A DNA stretch of 6,299 nt from Elusimicrobiota bacterium (lineage in GTDB: Bacteria > Elusimicrobiota > Elusimicrobia > UBA1565 > UBA9628). The notes beneath the pieces are model-generated. The model was not told the origin of the DNA and did no database searches. It saw only the letters and a list, made by a program, of their open reading frames with translations. Shown here piece by piece: positions 1 to 4,706 of the stretch. Position numbers and translations under genes: made by a program. Every line of letters starts with the position of its first letter. Within the stretch, counting starts at the first letter, position 1. The stretch covers positions 1 through 6,299 of the forward strand of contig JAGWRY010000072.1 in NCBI GenBank assembly GCA_028869495.1, in the 5' to 3' direction.

Positions 1-336
1 CCGAACCCGCGCGCGCCGCTCGGCTTCGACGTGCCGGTGGACCTGCGCACCGGCGAGCGCCGCCCGCTCGTCTGGAAGCACTGGGAGGCGCACGACCCGG
101 CCTTGGCCTGCGTGCGCCACGCGCGCTCGCTGCTGCGCCTGCAGACGATCTGGTTCGACGCCGGCAAGAAGGACGAGTTCTTCCTCCAGCTCGGGGCCCG
201 GCGCCTGTCGGACGCGCTCAAGCGCCTGCGCATCCGCCACTCGTTCGAGGAGCACGACGGCGGCCACTTCGGCCTGGGCGCGCGCCTGGACGTCTCGCTG
301 TCCCTGCTGACGAAGCGCTGCGCGCGCGTCGACTGA
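1..336 (+). CDS. Putative-esterase family alpha/beta hydrolase, C-terminal part (5' truncated)
   Basis: The reading frame is open from the first base and ends at TGA 334-336, giving 111 visible residues; the start lies outside the window. The sequence resembles the C-terminal third of the bacterial putative-esterase family (enterochelin-esterase/esterase D-like alpha/beta hydrolases). There is a DAGKKDEF stretch (residues 53-60) whose Asp58 is the likely acid of the catalytic triad, then a helix (LGARRLSDALKRLRI), then EEHDGGHF, with His89 as the likely catalytic His. The nucleophile Ser and oxyanion region are upstream and cannot be checked. Such enzymes hydrolyse carboxyl-ester bonds; the substrate is unknown. 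The gene converges on the phosphatase gene with only 7 nt between stop codons and no evident terminator. GTG codons at 31 and 37 are internal, not real starts, because homologous-looking sequence continues upstream of them. Family call good, exact function unknown. Confidence 0.8.
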   Translation, partial: PNPRAPLGFDVPVDLRTGERRPLVWKHWEAHDPALACVRHARSLLRLQTIWFDAGKKDEFFLQLGARRLSDALKRLRIRHSFEEHDGGHFGLGARLDVSLSLLTKRCARVD

Positions 337-343
337 CCGCGGC

Positions 344-988
344 CTAGAGCCCGAGCCGGCGGCGGTGCCTCAGGTAGCGGACCAGGAAGCCCTTCAGGTC
401 GTCCGTGACCAGGTGGCAGCAGCCGAGCGACTGGGCCTCGGCCGCCGCGCGCGCGGGCGGCCAGCCCTGGACGGCGACGCGGTAGGCCGCGATCACGACG
501 CCGGTGCGGTCCTGGCCGTGCAGGCAGTGGACCAGGATCGGGCGCGGCGTGCGCGGGTCGGTCAGCACGGCCAGCGCGCGGTCCACCTGCGCGAAGGACG
601 GCTCGAAGATCCCGCTCATCGCCACGTTCTCGCCCCGGATCCCGACCAGCCAGGCCTCCCAGCGCTCGAGCTTGGCCGTGTACGGGTCGCGCAGGTCCAG
701 GATCGTCTTCATTCCGAAGCGCGCCAGCCAGGCCAGGTTGTGCCGCCCGGGCTGGGCCGAGCGGTAGAGCCCGGGCGCGACCGCGCGGAAGCGGTCGGGC
801 GCGGCGTCGGCGTCCCGGGCCTCGACGCCCTCCGGCCCCTCGTCCTCGTACGGCGGCCGCCCGCGCGCGCTCGTCAGCGGGTCGCCGAGCCCGCCCTTCG
901 CCGTCCGGTAGGCGCGGGCGATCGAGGATTGAGCCGCGGCGGGGCGCGGCGCGGCGGCCATCAGCAGGGCGGCGAGGAGGGGGATCAT
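344..988 (-). CDS. Secreted dual-specificity/tyrosine phosphatase (cysteine-dependent)
   Basis: 214 residues, stop TAG at 344-346 (minus strand). The active-site signature is the HCLHGQDRTG loop at residues 154-163, a CX5R motif with nucleophile Cys155 and phosphate-binding Arg161. Upstream, the APGLYRSAQPGRHNLAWL stretch followed by GMKTILDLRD (residues 71-101) is typical of bacterial DSP-like phosphatases. The chosen ATG at 988 begins a clear signal peptide (MIPLLAALLMAAAPRPAAA, then Gln20), so the enzyme probably acts in the periplasm or outside the cell. The frame is open upstream to 1180, but those residues lack family character, overlap a divergent promoter, and would bury the signal peptide. 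There is no Shine-Dalgarno before the ATG; an extended -10 box lies 7 nt upstream. Substrate unknown: phosphotyrosine, inositol phosphates or other small phosphates are all possible. The general-acid Asp could not be placed with certainty. Confidence 0.85.
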   Translation of the reverse strand: MIPLLAALLMAAAPRPAAAQSSIARAYRTAKGGLGDPLTSARGRPPYEDEGPEGVEARDADAAPDRFRAVAPGLYRSAQPGRHNLAWLARFGMKTILDLRDPYTAKLERWEAWLVGIRGENVAMSGIFEPSFAQVDRALAVLTDPRTPRPILVHCLHGQDRTGVVIAAYRVAVQGWPPARAAAEAQSLGCCHLVTDDLKGFLVRYLRHRRRLGL

Positions 989-995
989 CGTCGTT

Positions 996-1004
996 ATTAT
1001 AACA
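996..1004 (-). promoter_or_regulatory. Extended -10 promoter of the phosphatase gene
   Basis: On the minus strand the sequence reads TGTTATAAT, a perfect -10 hexamer (1001 down to 996) preceded by a TGn extension. Exactly 7 nt separate the hexamer from the ATG at 988, so transcription would be expected to start at or within a base or two of the initiation codon. No good -35 is found 16-18 nt upstream, which fits an extended -10 promoter. The A/T-rich hexamer stands out in very G/C-rich surroundings. Confidence 0.6.
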
Positions 1005-1025
1005 TCCCGCGTCGTCGCCCGGGCC

Positions 1026-1053
1026 TTGACAAAAAAGCGCCCGCCGCTATACT
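1026..1053 (+). promoter_or_regulatory. Sigma-70-type promoter of the small unit
   Basis: A perfect -35 hexamer TTGACA (1026-1031) and a near-consensus -10 TATACT (1048-1053) are separated by 16 bp. A run of six A's starts at the last base of the -35 (1031-1036). The expected transcription start is about 1060. It faces away from the phosphatase promoter, and the two -10 boxes are about 47 bp apart. It is the best canonical promoter in the window. Confidence 0.75.
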
Positions 1054-1059
1054 TCCTCG

Positions 1060-1138
1060 TCGGAAGGCCCCGGTGCCTTGCGCGCCCGGGGCCTTCGATT
1101 TTGGCGGATCTCCGAAAGGGGAGGGTGGTGACAGACGC
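1060..1138 (+). promoter_or_regulatory. Structured 5' leader of the 50-residue ORF (possible attenuator)
   Basis: Between the predicted start site and the ATG at 1139 lie about 79 nt with two hairpins. The first is an uninterrupted 11-bp stem (GAAGGCCCCGG 1063-1073 with CCGGGGCCTTC 1086-1096, 12-nt loop) followed by GATTTTGG, which resembles an intrinsic terminator placed almost at the transcript's 5' end. The second is a 5-bp stem capped by a GAAA tetraloop (1109-1122, one G-U pair) whose 3' arm runs into the ribosome-binding region. No known riboswitch class could be recognised in it. Whether it regulates, protects the 5' end, or belongs to a noncoding RNA is unresolved. Confidence 0.45.
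1124..1131 (+). promoter_or_regulatory. Ribosome-binding site supporting the ATG at 1139
   Basis: GGTGGTGA matches the Shine-Dalgarno consensus GGAGGTGA at seven of eight positions and lies 7 nt before the ATG. A second purine run, GGGGAGGG (1118-1125), sits just upstream and partly inside the GAAA-loop hairpin. It decides the start of the small ORF. Confidence 0.5.
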
Positions 1139-1291
1139 ATGAGGAAGCATCGACGTCGACAGAGGGCGGTGTCCGCCCATGACGTGGCTCTGGCCGCGTG
1201 CCGGGCGCTGGTCCCGACCGAGGTCAGGCCGAAGCCGGACGTCCGGCGCGCGACCGTGCTGGCGCGGTTCGCCGTCGCGATGACGAAGTAA
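1139..1291 (+). CDS. Small basic protein of 50 residues, function unknown
   Basis: ATG 1139 to TAA 1289-1291, 50 residues; I do not recognise the family. The N terminus is strongly basic (MRKHRRRQR). The whole protein has 13 Arg/Lys against 3 Asp/Glu, one Cys (21), a central VPTEVRPKPDVRR segment and an A/V-rich C-terminal part (LARFAVAMTK). The charge suggests nucleic-acid or ribosome binding, but that is inference only. The ORF is supported by context: a strong promoter at 1026-1053, a Shine-Dalgarno 7 nt upstream, and a 13-bp hairpin starting directly after the stop. It is the only gene here ending in TAA, and its first codons include AGG, CGA and CGT, unlike its neighbours. The frame is also open far upstream (to 365), but that part is antisense to the phosphatase. 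The alternative is that the transcript is noncoding. Confidence 0.5.
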   Translation: MRKHRRRQRAVSAHDVALAACRALVPTEVRPKPDVRRATVLARFAVAMTK

Positions 1292-1324
1292 GACGCCCTC
1301 CGCGTCGGCCGCGCGGGGGGCGTC
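1292..1324 (+). terminator. Strong hairpin directly after the small ORF
   Basis: GACGCCCTCCGCG (1292-1304) pairs over 13 bp, with one G-U wobble, with CGCGGGGGGCGTC (1312-1324), leaving a 7-nt loop. It starts one base after the TAA. There is no T-tract behind it (CCGTCGCC follows), so it is not a classical intrinsic terminator; it may end or stabilise the message 3' end. A second short hairpin (GGGCC 1334-1338, GAAC loop, GGCCC 1343-1347) follows before the hydrolase gene. Confidence 0.45.
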
Positions 1325-1383
1325 CCGTCGCCGGGGCCGAACGGCCCTGGCGTCCCGCCTTCGGACGAGGTATTCTCTTGAAG

Positions 1384-2223
1384 ATGTCCTCGACGACTTC
1401 GATCCGGGGCGCGAAGGCCGAAACCCTCGACGTCGCCGGCGTCGGAACCCATCTCGTGCGCGCCGGACGCGGCGAACCCGTCGTCCTCCTGCACGGCCTG
1501 GGCGCCTCGTCCTACTCCTGGCGCTACGCGCTGCCCGCGCTGGCCGGACGCTACGAGGTCTTCGCGCCCGACCTGCCCGGCTTCGGCCGCTCGGACAAGC
1601 CCTGGGACTTCGACTACTCGATCGCGGGCCTGCACCGCTGGGTCGTCGCCCTCCTGGACCGTCTGGGCGTCGCGCGCGCGCGCTTCGCCGGCAACTCGAT
1701 GGGCGGGGTGGTGACGCTCTGGACCGCGATGGACGCGCCGGAGCGCGTCGAGCGCATGGCCCTGTTCGGCACGCCGGCCTTCCCGGAGAACCGGCCGAAG
1801 ATCCTGTGGCCGCTGTCTTGGCCGGTGATCGGGCGGATCTACGAGGCGGCGATGGGCGAGCGGACCCTGCGCTGGATCGCGAAGAGCACGTTCTACGACC
1901 GGAGCAAGGTCACCGAGGAGCTGGTCGCCGAGTACGCGGCGCCGCTCAAAGAGGCGCGCGGCCGCCGCGCGGTGGCCGAGTTCATCCGCCGCGCGATCCC
2001 GCCCGACTACAAGGAGCGCATCGCCCGCTACGGGAGCCTGTCCCAGCCGGCGCTGGTGCTCGTCGGCGAGACCGACGCGATGGTCGACCGCCGCGGCGGC
2101 GAGCGGCTGGCCGAGGCCCTGCCGCGCGCGCGCTTCGTCTACCTGGACCGCTGCGGCCACGCCCCGCAGGAGGACGCGCCCGAGCGCGTCGTGCCCCTGC
2201 TCGCGGAGTTCTTCGGTGAGTGA
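1384..2223 (+). CDS. Alpha/beta hydrolase (classical Ser-Asp-His fold)
   Basis: 279 residues from ATG 1384 to TGA 2221-2223, a usual length for single-domain alpha/beta hydrolases. Visible motifs in order: LLHGLGAS with oxyanion-hole HG (37-38); APDLPGFGRSDKP (61-73); the nucleophile elbow GNSMGG with Ser105; a lid/cap region of about 130-215 rich in aromatic residues; the acid strand LVGETDAMVD with Asp231; and CGHAPQEDAPE with His259. No signal peptide, so cytoplasmic. It is an ester, epoxide, haloalkane or C-C-bond hydrolase by family; the residues do not decide the substrate. In-frame TTG at 1378 is an alternative start (two residues longer) better spaced from GAGG at 1367-1370. The 3' end overlaps the YciH gene by 8 nt, implying one mRNA and coupled translation. 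Its own promoter is unclear; read-through from the 1026 promoter is possible. Confidence 0.9.
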   Translation: MSSTTSIRGAKAETLDVAGVGTHLVRAGRGEPVVLLHGLGASSYSWRYALPALAGRYEVFAPDLPGFGRSDKPWDFDYSIAGLHRWVVALLDRLGVARARFAGNSMGGVVTLWTAMDAPERVERMALFGTPAFPENRPKILWPLSWPVIGRIYEAAMGERTLRWIAKSTFYDRSKVTEELVAEYAAPLKEARGRRAVAEFIRRAIPPDYKERIARYGSLSQPALVLVGETDAMVDRRGGERLAEALPRARFVYLDRCGHAPQEDAPERVVPLLAEFFGE

Positions 2224-2515
2224 CGGCGTCGTCTACTCGACCGACCCCGACTGGGGCAAGCCCGGCACGCCGCGCCAGCCGGAGCCCGTGCGCCTGTCCT
2301 TCCGGCGCGGGGCGAAGGGCTCGGGGGTCACCCGCGTCGAGCGCCTGGTCCTGCATCCGACCCACAAGGACCGGCTCCTCGCCCAGCTCAAGAAGCACCT
2401 CGGCTGCGGCGGGACGCTGAAGGACGGGGCCTTCGAGTTCCAGGGCGACCACCGCGACCGCGTCGAGCGCTTCCTGACGGACGGCGGCTGGAAGGTCAAG
2501 CGCGTCGGCGGCTGA
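2216..2515 (+). CDS. yciH: SUI1/YciH family translation initiation factor-like protein (eIF1 homologue)
   Basis: 99 residues, close to the usual size of bacterial YciH proteins. The SUI1 domain fills residues 35-90: GSGVTRVERL (35-44), then the helix DRLLAQLKKHL and the diagnostic stretch LGCGGTLKDGAFEFQGDH (62-79) followed by RDRVERFL. The N terminus (residues 1-34) is polar and probably flexible, as is common in the family. SUI1-domain proteins bind near the ribosomal P site and, in archaea and eukaryotes, act in start-codon selection; the bacterial member appears to discriminate against aberrant initiation complexes, but its role is less settled. The start is GTG 2216, chosen because GGAG (2205-2208) lies 7 nt upstream and because MSDGVVYSTDP is a typical N terminus. 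It overlaps the upstream hydrolase by 8 nt in another frame. Functional connection with the hydrolase is not evident. Confidence 0.9.
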   Translation: MSDGVVYSTDPDWGKPGTPRQPEPVRLSFRRGAKGSGVTRVERLVLHPTHKDRLLAQLKKHLGCGGTLKDGAFEFQGDHRDRVERFLTDGGWKVKRVGG

Positions 2516-2527
2516 CGCGGCCGTCAG
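2512..2527. terminator. Small inverted repeat spanning two convergent stop codons
   Basis: CTGACG (2512-2517) and CGTCAG (2522-2527) form a 6-bp stem with a CGGC loop. The stem contains the TGA of yciH on one strand and the TGA of the beta-barrel gene on the other. It works equally on both strands, so it could be a minimal bidirectional terminator, but it is short and lacks T-tracts. Confidence 0.3.
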
Positions 2528-3408
2528 AAGGCGCGCAGGAGCGAGAGTTCCGGCCCGTAGGACTCGTAACGCGCGAAATTGCCGTCCTCGCCGGAGACCT
2601 CGTCCTGCTCGTAGAGCGAGAAGAAGCCGCCGAAGGCCGGGCGCCAGCCGCCGGGCAGGGCCTCGTTCCAGATCAACCGCGCGCGCAGGTCGACCTGCGA
2701 CTGGGACAGGCGCACGAGCCCGCCCTCGCGCCGCAGGGAATCCCAATTCTCGATCCAGGAGCCCTCGGCGCGCAGGTCGAGGGTCGCGCCGGACGGCAGC
2801 CGCCGCAGGGCCTCGAGGCCGAGGACCGGGACCGGCAGTTCCTGCAGGTAGAAGTCCTCCTTCGTCTCGGTCCCGCGCGAGCCGGGCGCGACCGGAGCGT
2901 GGCCGCCGTCGATCACGAAGTTCAGGTGCGCGTAGTCGAGGCCCGCCAGGCCGCGCAGGTCCCAGCCGGCCGGCCCCCGCGGCGCCAGGCGCCGCTCCCA
3001 GCGCAAGGACAGCGTCCAGGCGTCTGCGCTCGTCGAAAGGTCCTGCCCGCCGGCGATCGTCGCGCCGTTGAAGTCGAACGGATCCCCGGACGGAGCGCGG
3101 CCGCGCAGGAAAGTCCATCGTCCCGAGACGCTCAGCGCGTCGCGCGCGTCCAGCCAGCGCGCGGCGCTCAAGCTCGGCGAAAACGCCGTCGACAGCCCGA
3201 GGTCGCCGTAGCTCCGGCGCGTCCCGGCGACGTCGTTCTCGCGCACCGCGACGGCGCTGGGGCCCGCCGTCAGGCCGAGGCGGACTCCGGCCTCCAGCTC
3301 GGTTCGGCCGGCGCGCGGCGCGGCGCGGACGACGGCCGGGAGGGCGAGCAGCAGGGCGGCGAGGAACGGAGCGCGGGGCGCTGGGGGCGCGAGCTTGCGG
3401 TTTGCCAT
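2524..3408 (-). CDS. Predicted outer-membrane beta-barrel protein
   Basis: 294 residues with an N-terminal signal peptide: basic start (MANRK), hydrophobic core FLAALLLALPAVV (residues 15-27), and a signal-peptidase-type site near VRA-A (28-30). The mature part alternates polar and hydrophobic/aromatic residues in short stretches typical of transmembrane beta strands, separated by Gly/Asp/Asn-rich turns. Examples are ALSVSGRWTFLRG, AWTLSLRWERRL, LRGLAGLDYAHLNFVI and ATLDLRAEGSWIENW. It ends YGPELSLLRAF, with the C-terminal Phe expected of the signal recognised by the BAM assembly machinery. No named family is recognised and no enzymatic motif is seen. A pore, adhesin or structural role is possible. 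It converges on yciH and diverges from the kinase operon with 35 nt between start codons, hinting at co-regulation. There is no Shine-Dalgarno before the ATG at 3408. Confidence 0.7.
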   Translation of the reverse strand: MANRKLAPPAPRAPFLAALLLALPAVVRAAPRAGRTELEAGVRLGLTAGPSAVAVRENDVAGTRRSYGDLGLSTAFSPSLSAARWLDARDALSVSGRWTFLRGRAPSGDPFDFNGATIAGGQDLSTSADAWTLSLRWERRLAPRGPAGWDLRGLAGLDYAHLNFVIDGGHAPVAPGSRGTETKEDFYLQELPVPVLGLEALRRLPSGATLDLRAEGSWIENWDSLRREGGLVRLSQSQVDLRARLIWNEALPGGWRPAFGGFFSLYEQDEVSGEDGNFARYESYGPELSLLRAF

Positions 3409-3432
3409 TGACGCGGACGTATCAATTATATT
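3402..3432 (+). promoter_or_regulatory. Possible promoter of the signalling operon
   Basis: TTGCCA (3402-3407) followed after 19 bp by TATATT (3427-3432) could serve as -35 and -10 for the kinase operon, with transcription starting near 3439, just before the ATG at 3444. The spacing is slightly long; TTGACG at 3408-3413 is a better -35 but only 13 bp from the -10. The -35 would lie inside the first codons of the divergent beta-barrel gene. Confidence 0.35.
3425..3430 (-). promoter_or_regulatory. -10 box of the beta-barrel gene
   Basis: The minus strand reads TATAAT, a perfect -10, ending 16 nt before the ATG at 3408, so a leader of about 10 nt is expected. No -35 consensus is visible 16-18 nt upstream, which would lie within the first codons of the kinase gene. 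It overlaps the opposed TATATT on the plus strand. Confidence 0.4.
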
Positions 3433-3443
3433 TCTTTCAAGAG

Positions 3444-4706
3444 ATGCGATTTTCTAGCAACATCATGGCCGCCGGCGCCCTCTGCGTCCTGGGCCTGGCG
3501 GCGTTGACCGCGGCGGGCCTGCAGGAGAGGGATCAGCCCGTCCTGCGCGTCGAGACGCTCCTGGCCGCGGCGGCGACGGGGGGCGCGGCGGTCTTCCTGA
3601 TCCGGGCCGCGCGTCAGCGGACGCGCCTGGCGGCCGAGCTGGAGTCCTCGCGCGCGCGGATGCAGACGGTCCTCGACAACGTGCCGGCGTCCGTGTATCT
3701 GATCGGGCTGGACGGATGCCTGCATTTCCTGAACAAGGAGTGCGCGCGCACTCTCGGCGGGACGCCCGACGAGATCCGCGGACGCACGATCCGCGAGATC
3801 TTCACGGCCGCCGACGCGCAGAAGGTGATCGACAACAACAAAGCGATCCACGCCGGCGGCCGCTACGTCGAGGTCGAGGAGACGGTCACGAGCGCCGACG
3901 GGCGCCGCGTCTATCTGTCGCTGAAGGGGCCGCTCGCGCCGGTTCCGGGCGAGCCGCCGGTCGTGTGCGGCGTCTCGACCGACATCACCGCGCGCAAGGA
4001 GACGGAGAAGAGCCTGGAGGAAGCGAACGCCGAGCTCGAGGCCTTCAGCTTCTCGGTCTCGCACGACCTGCGCGCGCCCCTGCGCGCGATCGACGGCTTC
4101 GCGCGCGTGCTGGACGAAGAGAGCGGCCCGCGCCTCGACGACGAGGGACGCCGCCTGCTGGGACGGGTGCGCGCGAACGTCGAAAGAATGGGCCGCCTGA
4201 TCGACGATCTGCTGGAATTCTCCCGGCTCGGACGGCAGGCCCTGCGCGAGTCCGACGTGGACATGGACGAGCTCGTCCGCCGCGCCGCCGTCGAGGCCGC
4301 GGGCGCCGAACCCGAGCGCCGCGTGCGGCTGACGATCGGAGACCTGCCCCCGGCGCGCGGCGACGCGGCGATGCTGGCGGTGGTCTGGACGAACCTCCTT
4401 TCCAACGCCTACAAATACACCCGGACGCGCTCCGAGGCGCGCGTCGAGGTCGGCGGCGAGAAGGGGCCCGAGGGACTGCGCTATTGGGTCCGCGACGACG
4501 GCGTCGGCTTCGATCCGGCCTACGCGGACAAGCTCTTCGGCGTCTTCTCGCGCCTGCACCGCGCCGACGAGTTCGAGGGGACGGGCGTCGGCCTGGCCCT
4601 CGTCAAGCGCATCGTCGAACGCCACGGCGGCCGCGTGGAGGCCGACGGGGCCCCCGGCCGCGGCGCGGAGTTCCGCTTCCTCCTGCCGTCCTGGAGGGAC
4701 GCCTGA
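3444..4706 (+). CDS. Membrane-anchored PAS-domain sensor histidine kinase
   Basis: 420 residues. Two hydrophobic segments (about 8-25 and 37-54) are separated by only about ten residues, so almost nothing is exposed outside the cytoplasm. A short helical linker leads to one PAS domain with PAC end (about 70-185, ending GVSTDITARKE). Next comes a HisKA dimerisation domain with H-box SFSVSHDLRAPLRAIDGF (phospho-acceptor His207). The ATPase domain follows: N-box TNLLSNAYKY (Asn321), G1 DDGVGF (351-356), F-box LFGVFSRLH and G2 GTGVGLALVKRIVERHGG. The H-box and C-terminal lobe resemble the bacteriophytochrome-type kinase family, though there is no chromophore domain; the PAS is the likely cytosolic sensor, ligand unknown. 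The start ATG 3444 retains the first membrane segment; ATG 3465 and the upstream TTG 3402 are alternatives. There is no spaced Shine-Dalgarno. The stop overlaps the next gene by 4 nt, marking an operon. Confidence 0.9.
   Translation: MRFSSNIMAAGALCVLGLAALTAAGLQERDQPVLRVETLLAAAATGGAAVFLIRAARQRTRLAAELESSRARMQTVLDNVPASVYLIGLDGCLHFLNKECARTLGGTPDEIRGRTIREIFTAADAQKVIDNNKAIHAGGRYVEVEETVTSADGRRVYLSLKGPLAPVPGEPPVVCGVSTDITARKETEKSLEEANAELEAFSFSVSHDLRAPLRAIDGFARVLDEESGPRLDDEGRRLLGRVRANVERMGRLIDDLLEFSRLGRQALRESDVDMDELVRRAAVEAAGAEPERRVRLTIGDLPPARGDAAMLAVVWTNLLSNAYKYTRTRSEARVEVGGEKGPEGLRYWVRDDGVGFDPAYADKLFGVFSRLHRADEFEGTGVGLALVKRIVERHGGRVEADGAPGRGAEFRFLLPSWRDA
4693..4698 (+). promoter_or_regulatory. Shine-Dalgarno supporting a CTG start
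   Basis: GGAGGG lies inside the last codons of the kinase gene, 4 nt before CTG 4703. In the response-regulator frame there is no ATG, GTG or TTG near this point, so this purine run is the main evidence for a CTG initiation codon. The spacing is a little shorter than usual. Confidence 0.5.

Noticed and set aside
962..978. 17-bp direct repeat shared with 3349-3365
   Set aside because: Both copies encode the Leu/Ala core of a signal peptide on the minus strand with the same preferred codons; convergence is a simpler explanation than a repeat element.
365..1138. Long plus-strand open frame antisense to the phosphatase, continuous with the 50-residue ORF
   Set aside because: Arg/Ala/Gly/Val-rich low-information translation typical of the opposite strand of high-GC genes. 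Only the part from ATG 1139, which has its own promoter and ribosome-binding site, is supported.
1060..1138. Known riboswitch in the leader
   Set aside because: Compared by eye with cobalamin, glycine, cyclic-di-GMP, fluoride and SRP/RNase P signatures; none of their conserved cores is present.
1066..1338. Possible long-range pairing of GGCCCCGG (1066-1073) with CCGGGGCC (1331-1338), suggesting a closed noncoding RNA
   Set aside because: The local 11-bp hairpin is longer and closer, and an 8-nt G/C match is expected by chance in such composition.
997..2160. Minus-strand open frame of 387 codons opposite the hydrolase
   Set aside because: Its translation shows no family motif and is a compositional mirror of the hydrolase gene, which has a complete catalytic triad.
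1982..3118. Minus-strand open frame opposite yciH and in another frame of the beta-barrel gene
   Set aside because: Arg/Ala/Gly-rich shadow covering parts of two well-supported genes on both strands, with no start-site support.
2899..3411. Plus-strand open frame opposite the beta-barrel gene
   Set aside because: Low-complexity shadow; the minus-strand frame has a signal peptide, strand pattern and terminal Phe.
3426..4625. Minus-strand open frame of about 400 codons opposite the histidine kinase
   Set aside because: No conserved motifs; the plus strand has all histidine-kinase boxes in order.
3716..4702. N-terminal extension of the response-regulator frame through the kinase gene
   Set aside because: The extension is Arg/Pro-rich out-of-frame reading of the kinase; a receiver domain starts normally at the CTG 4703 position.
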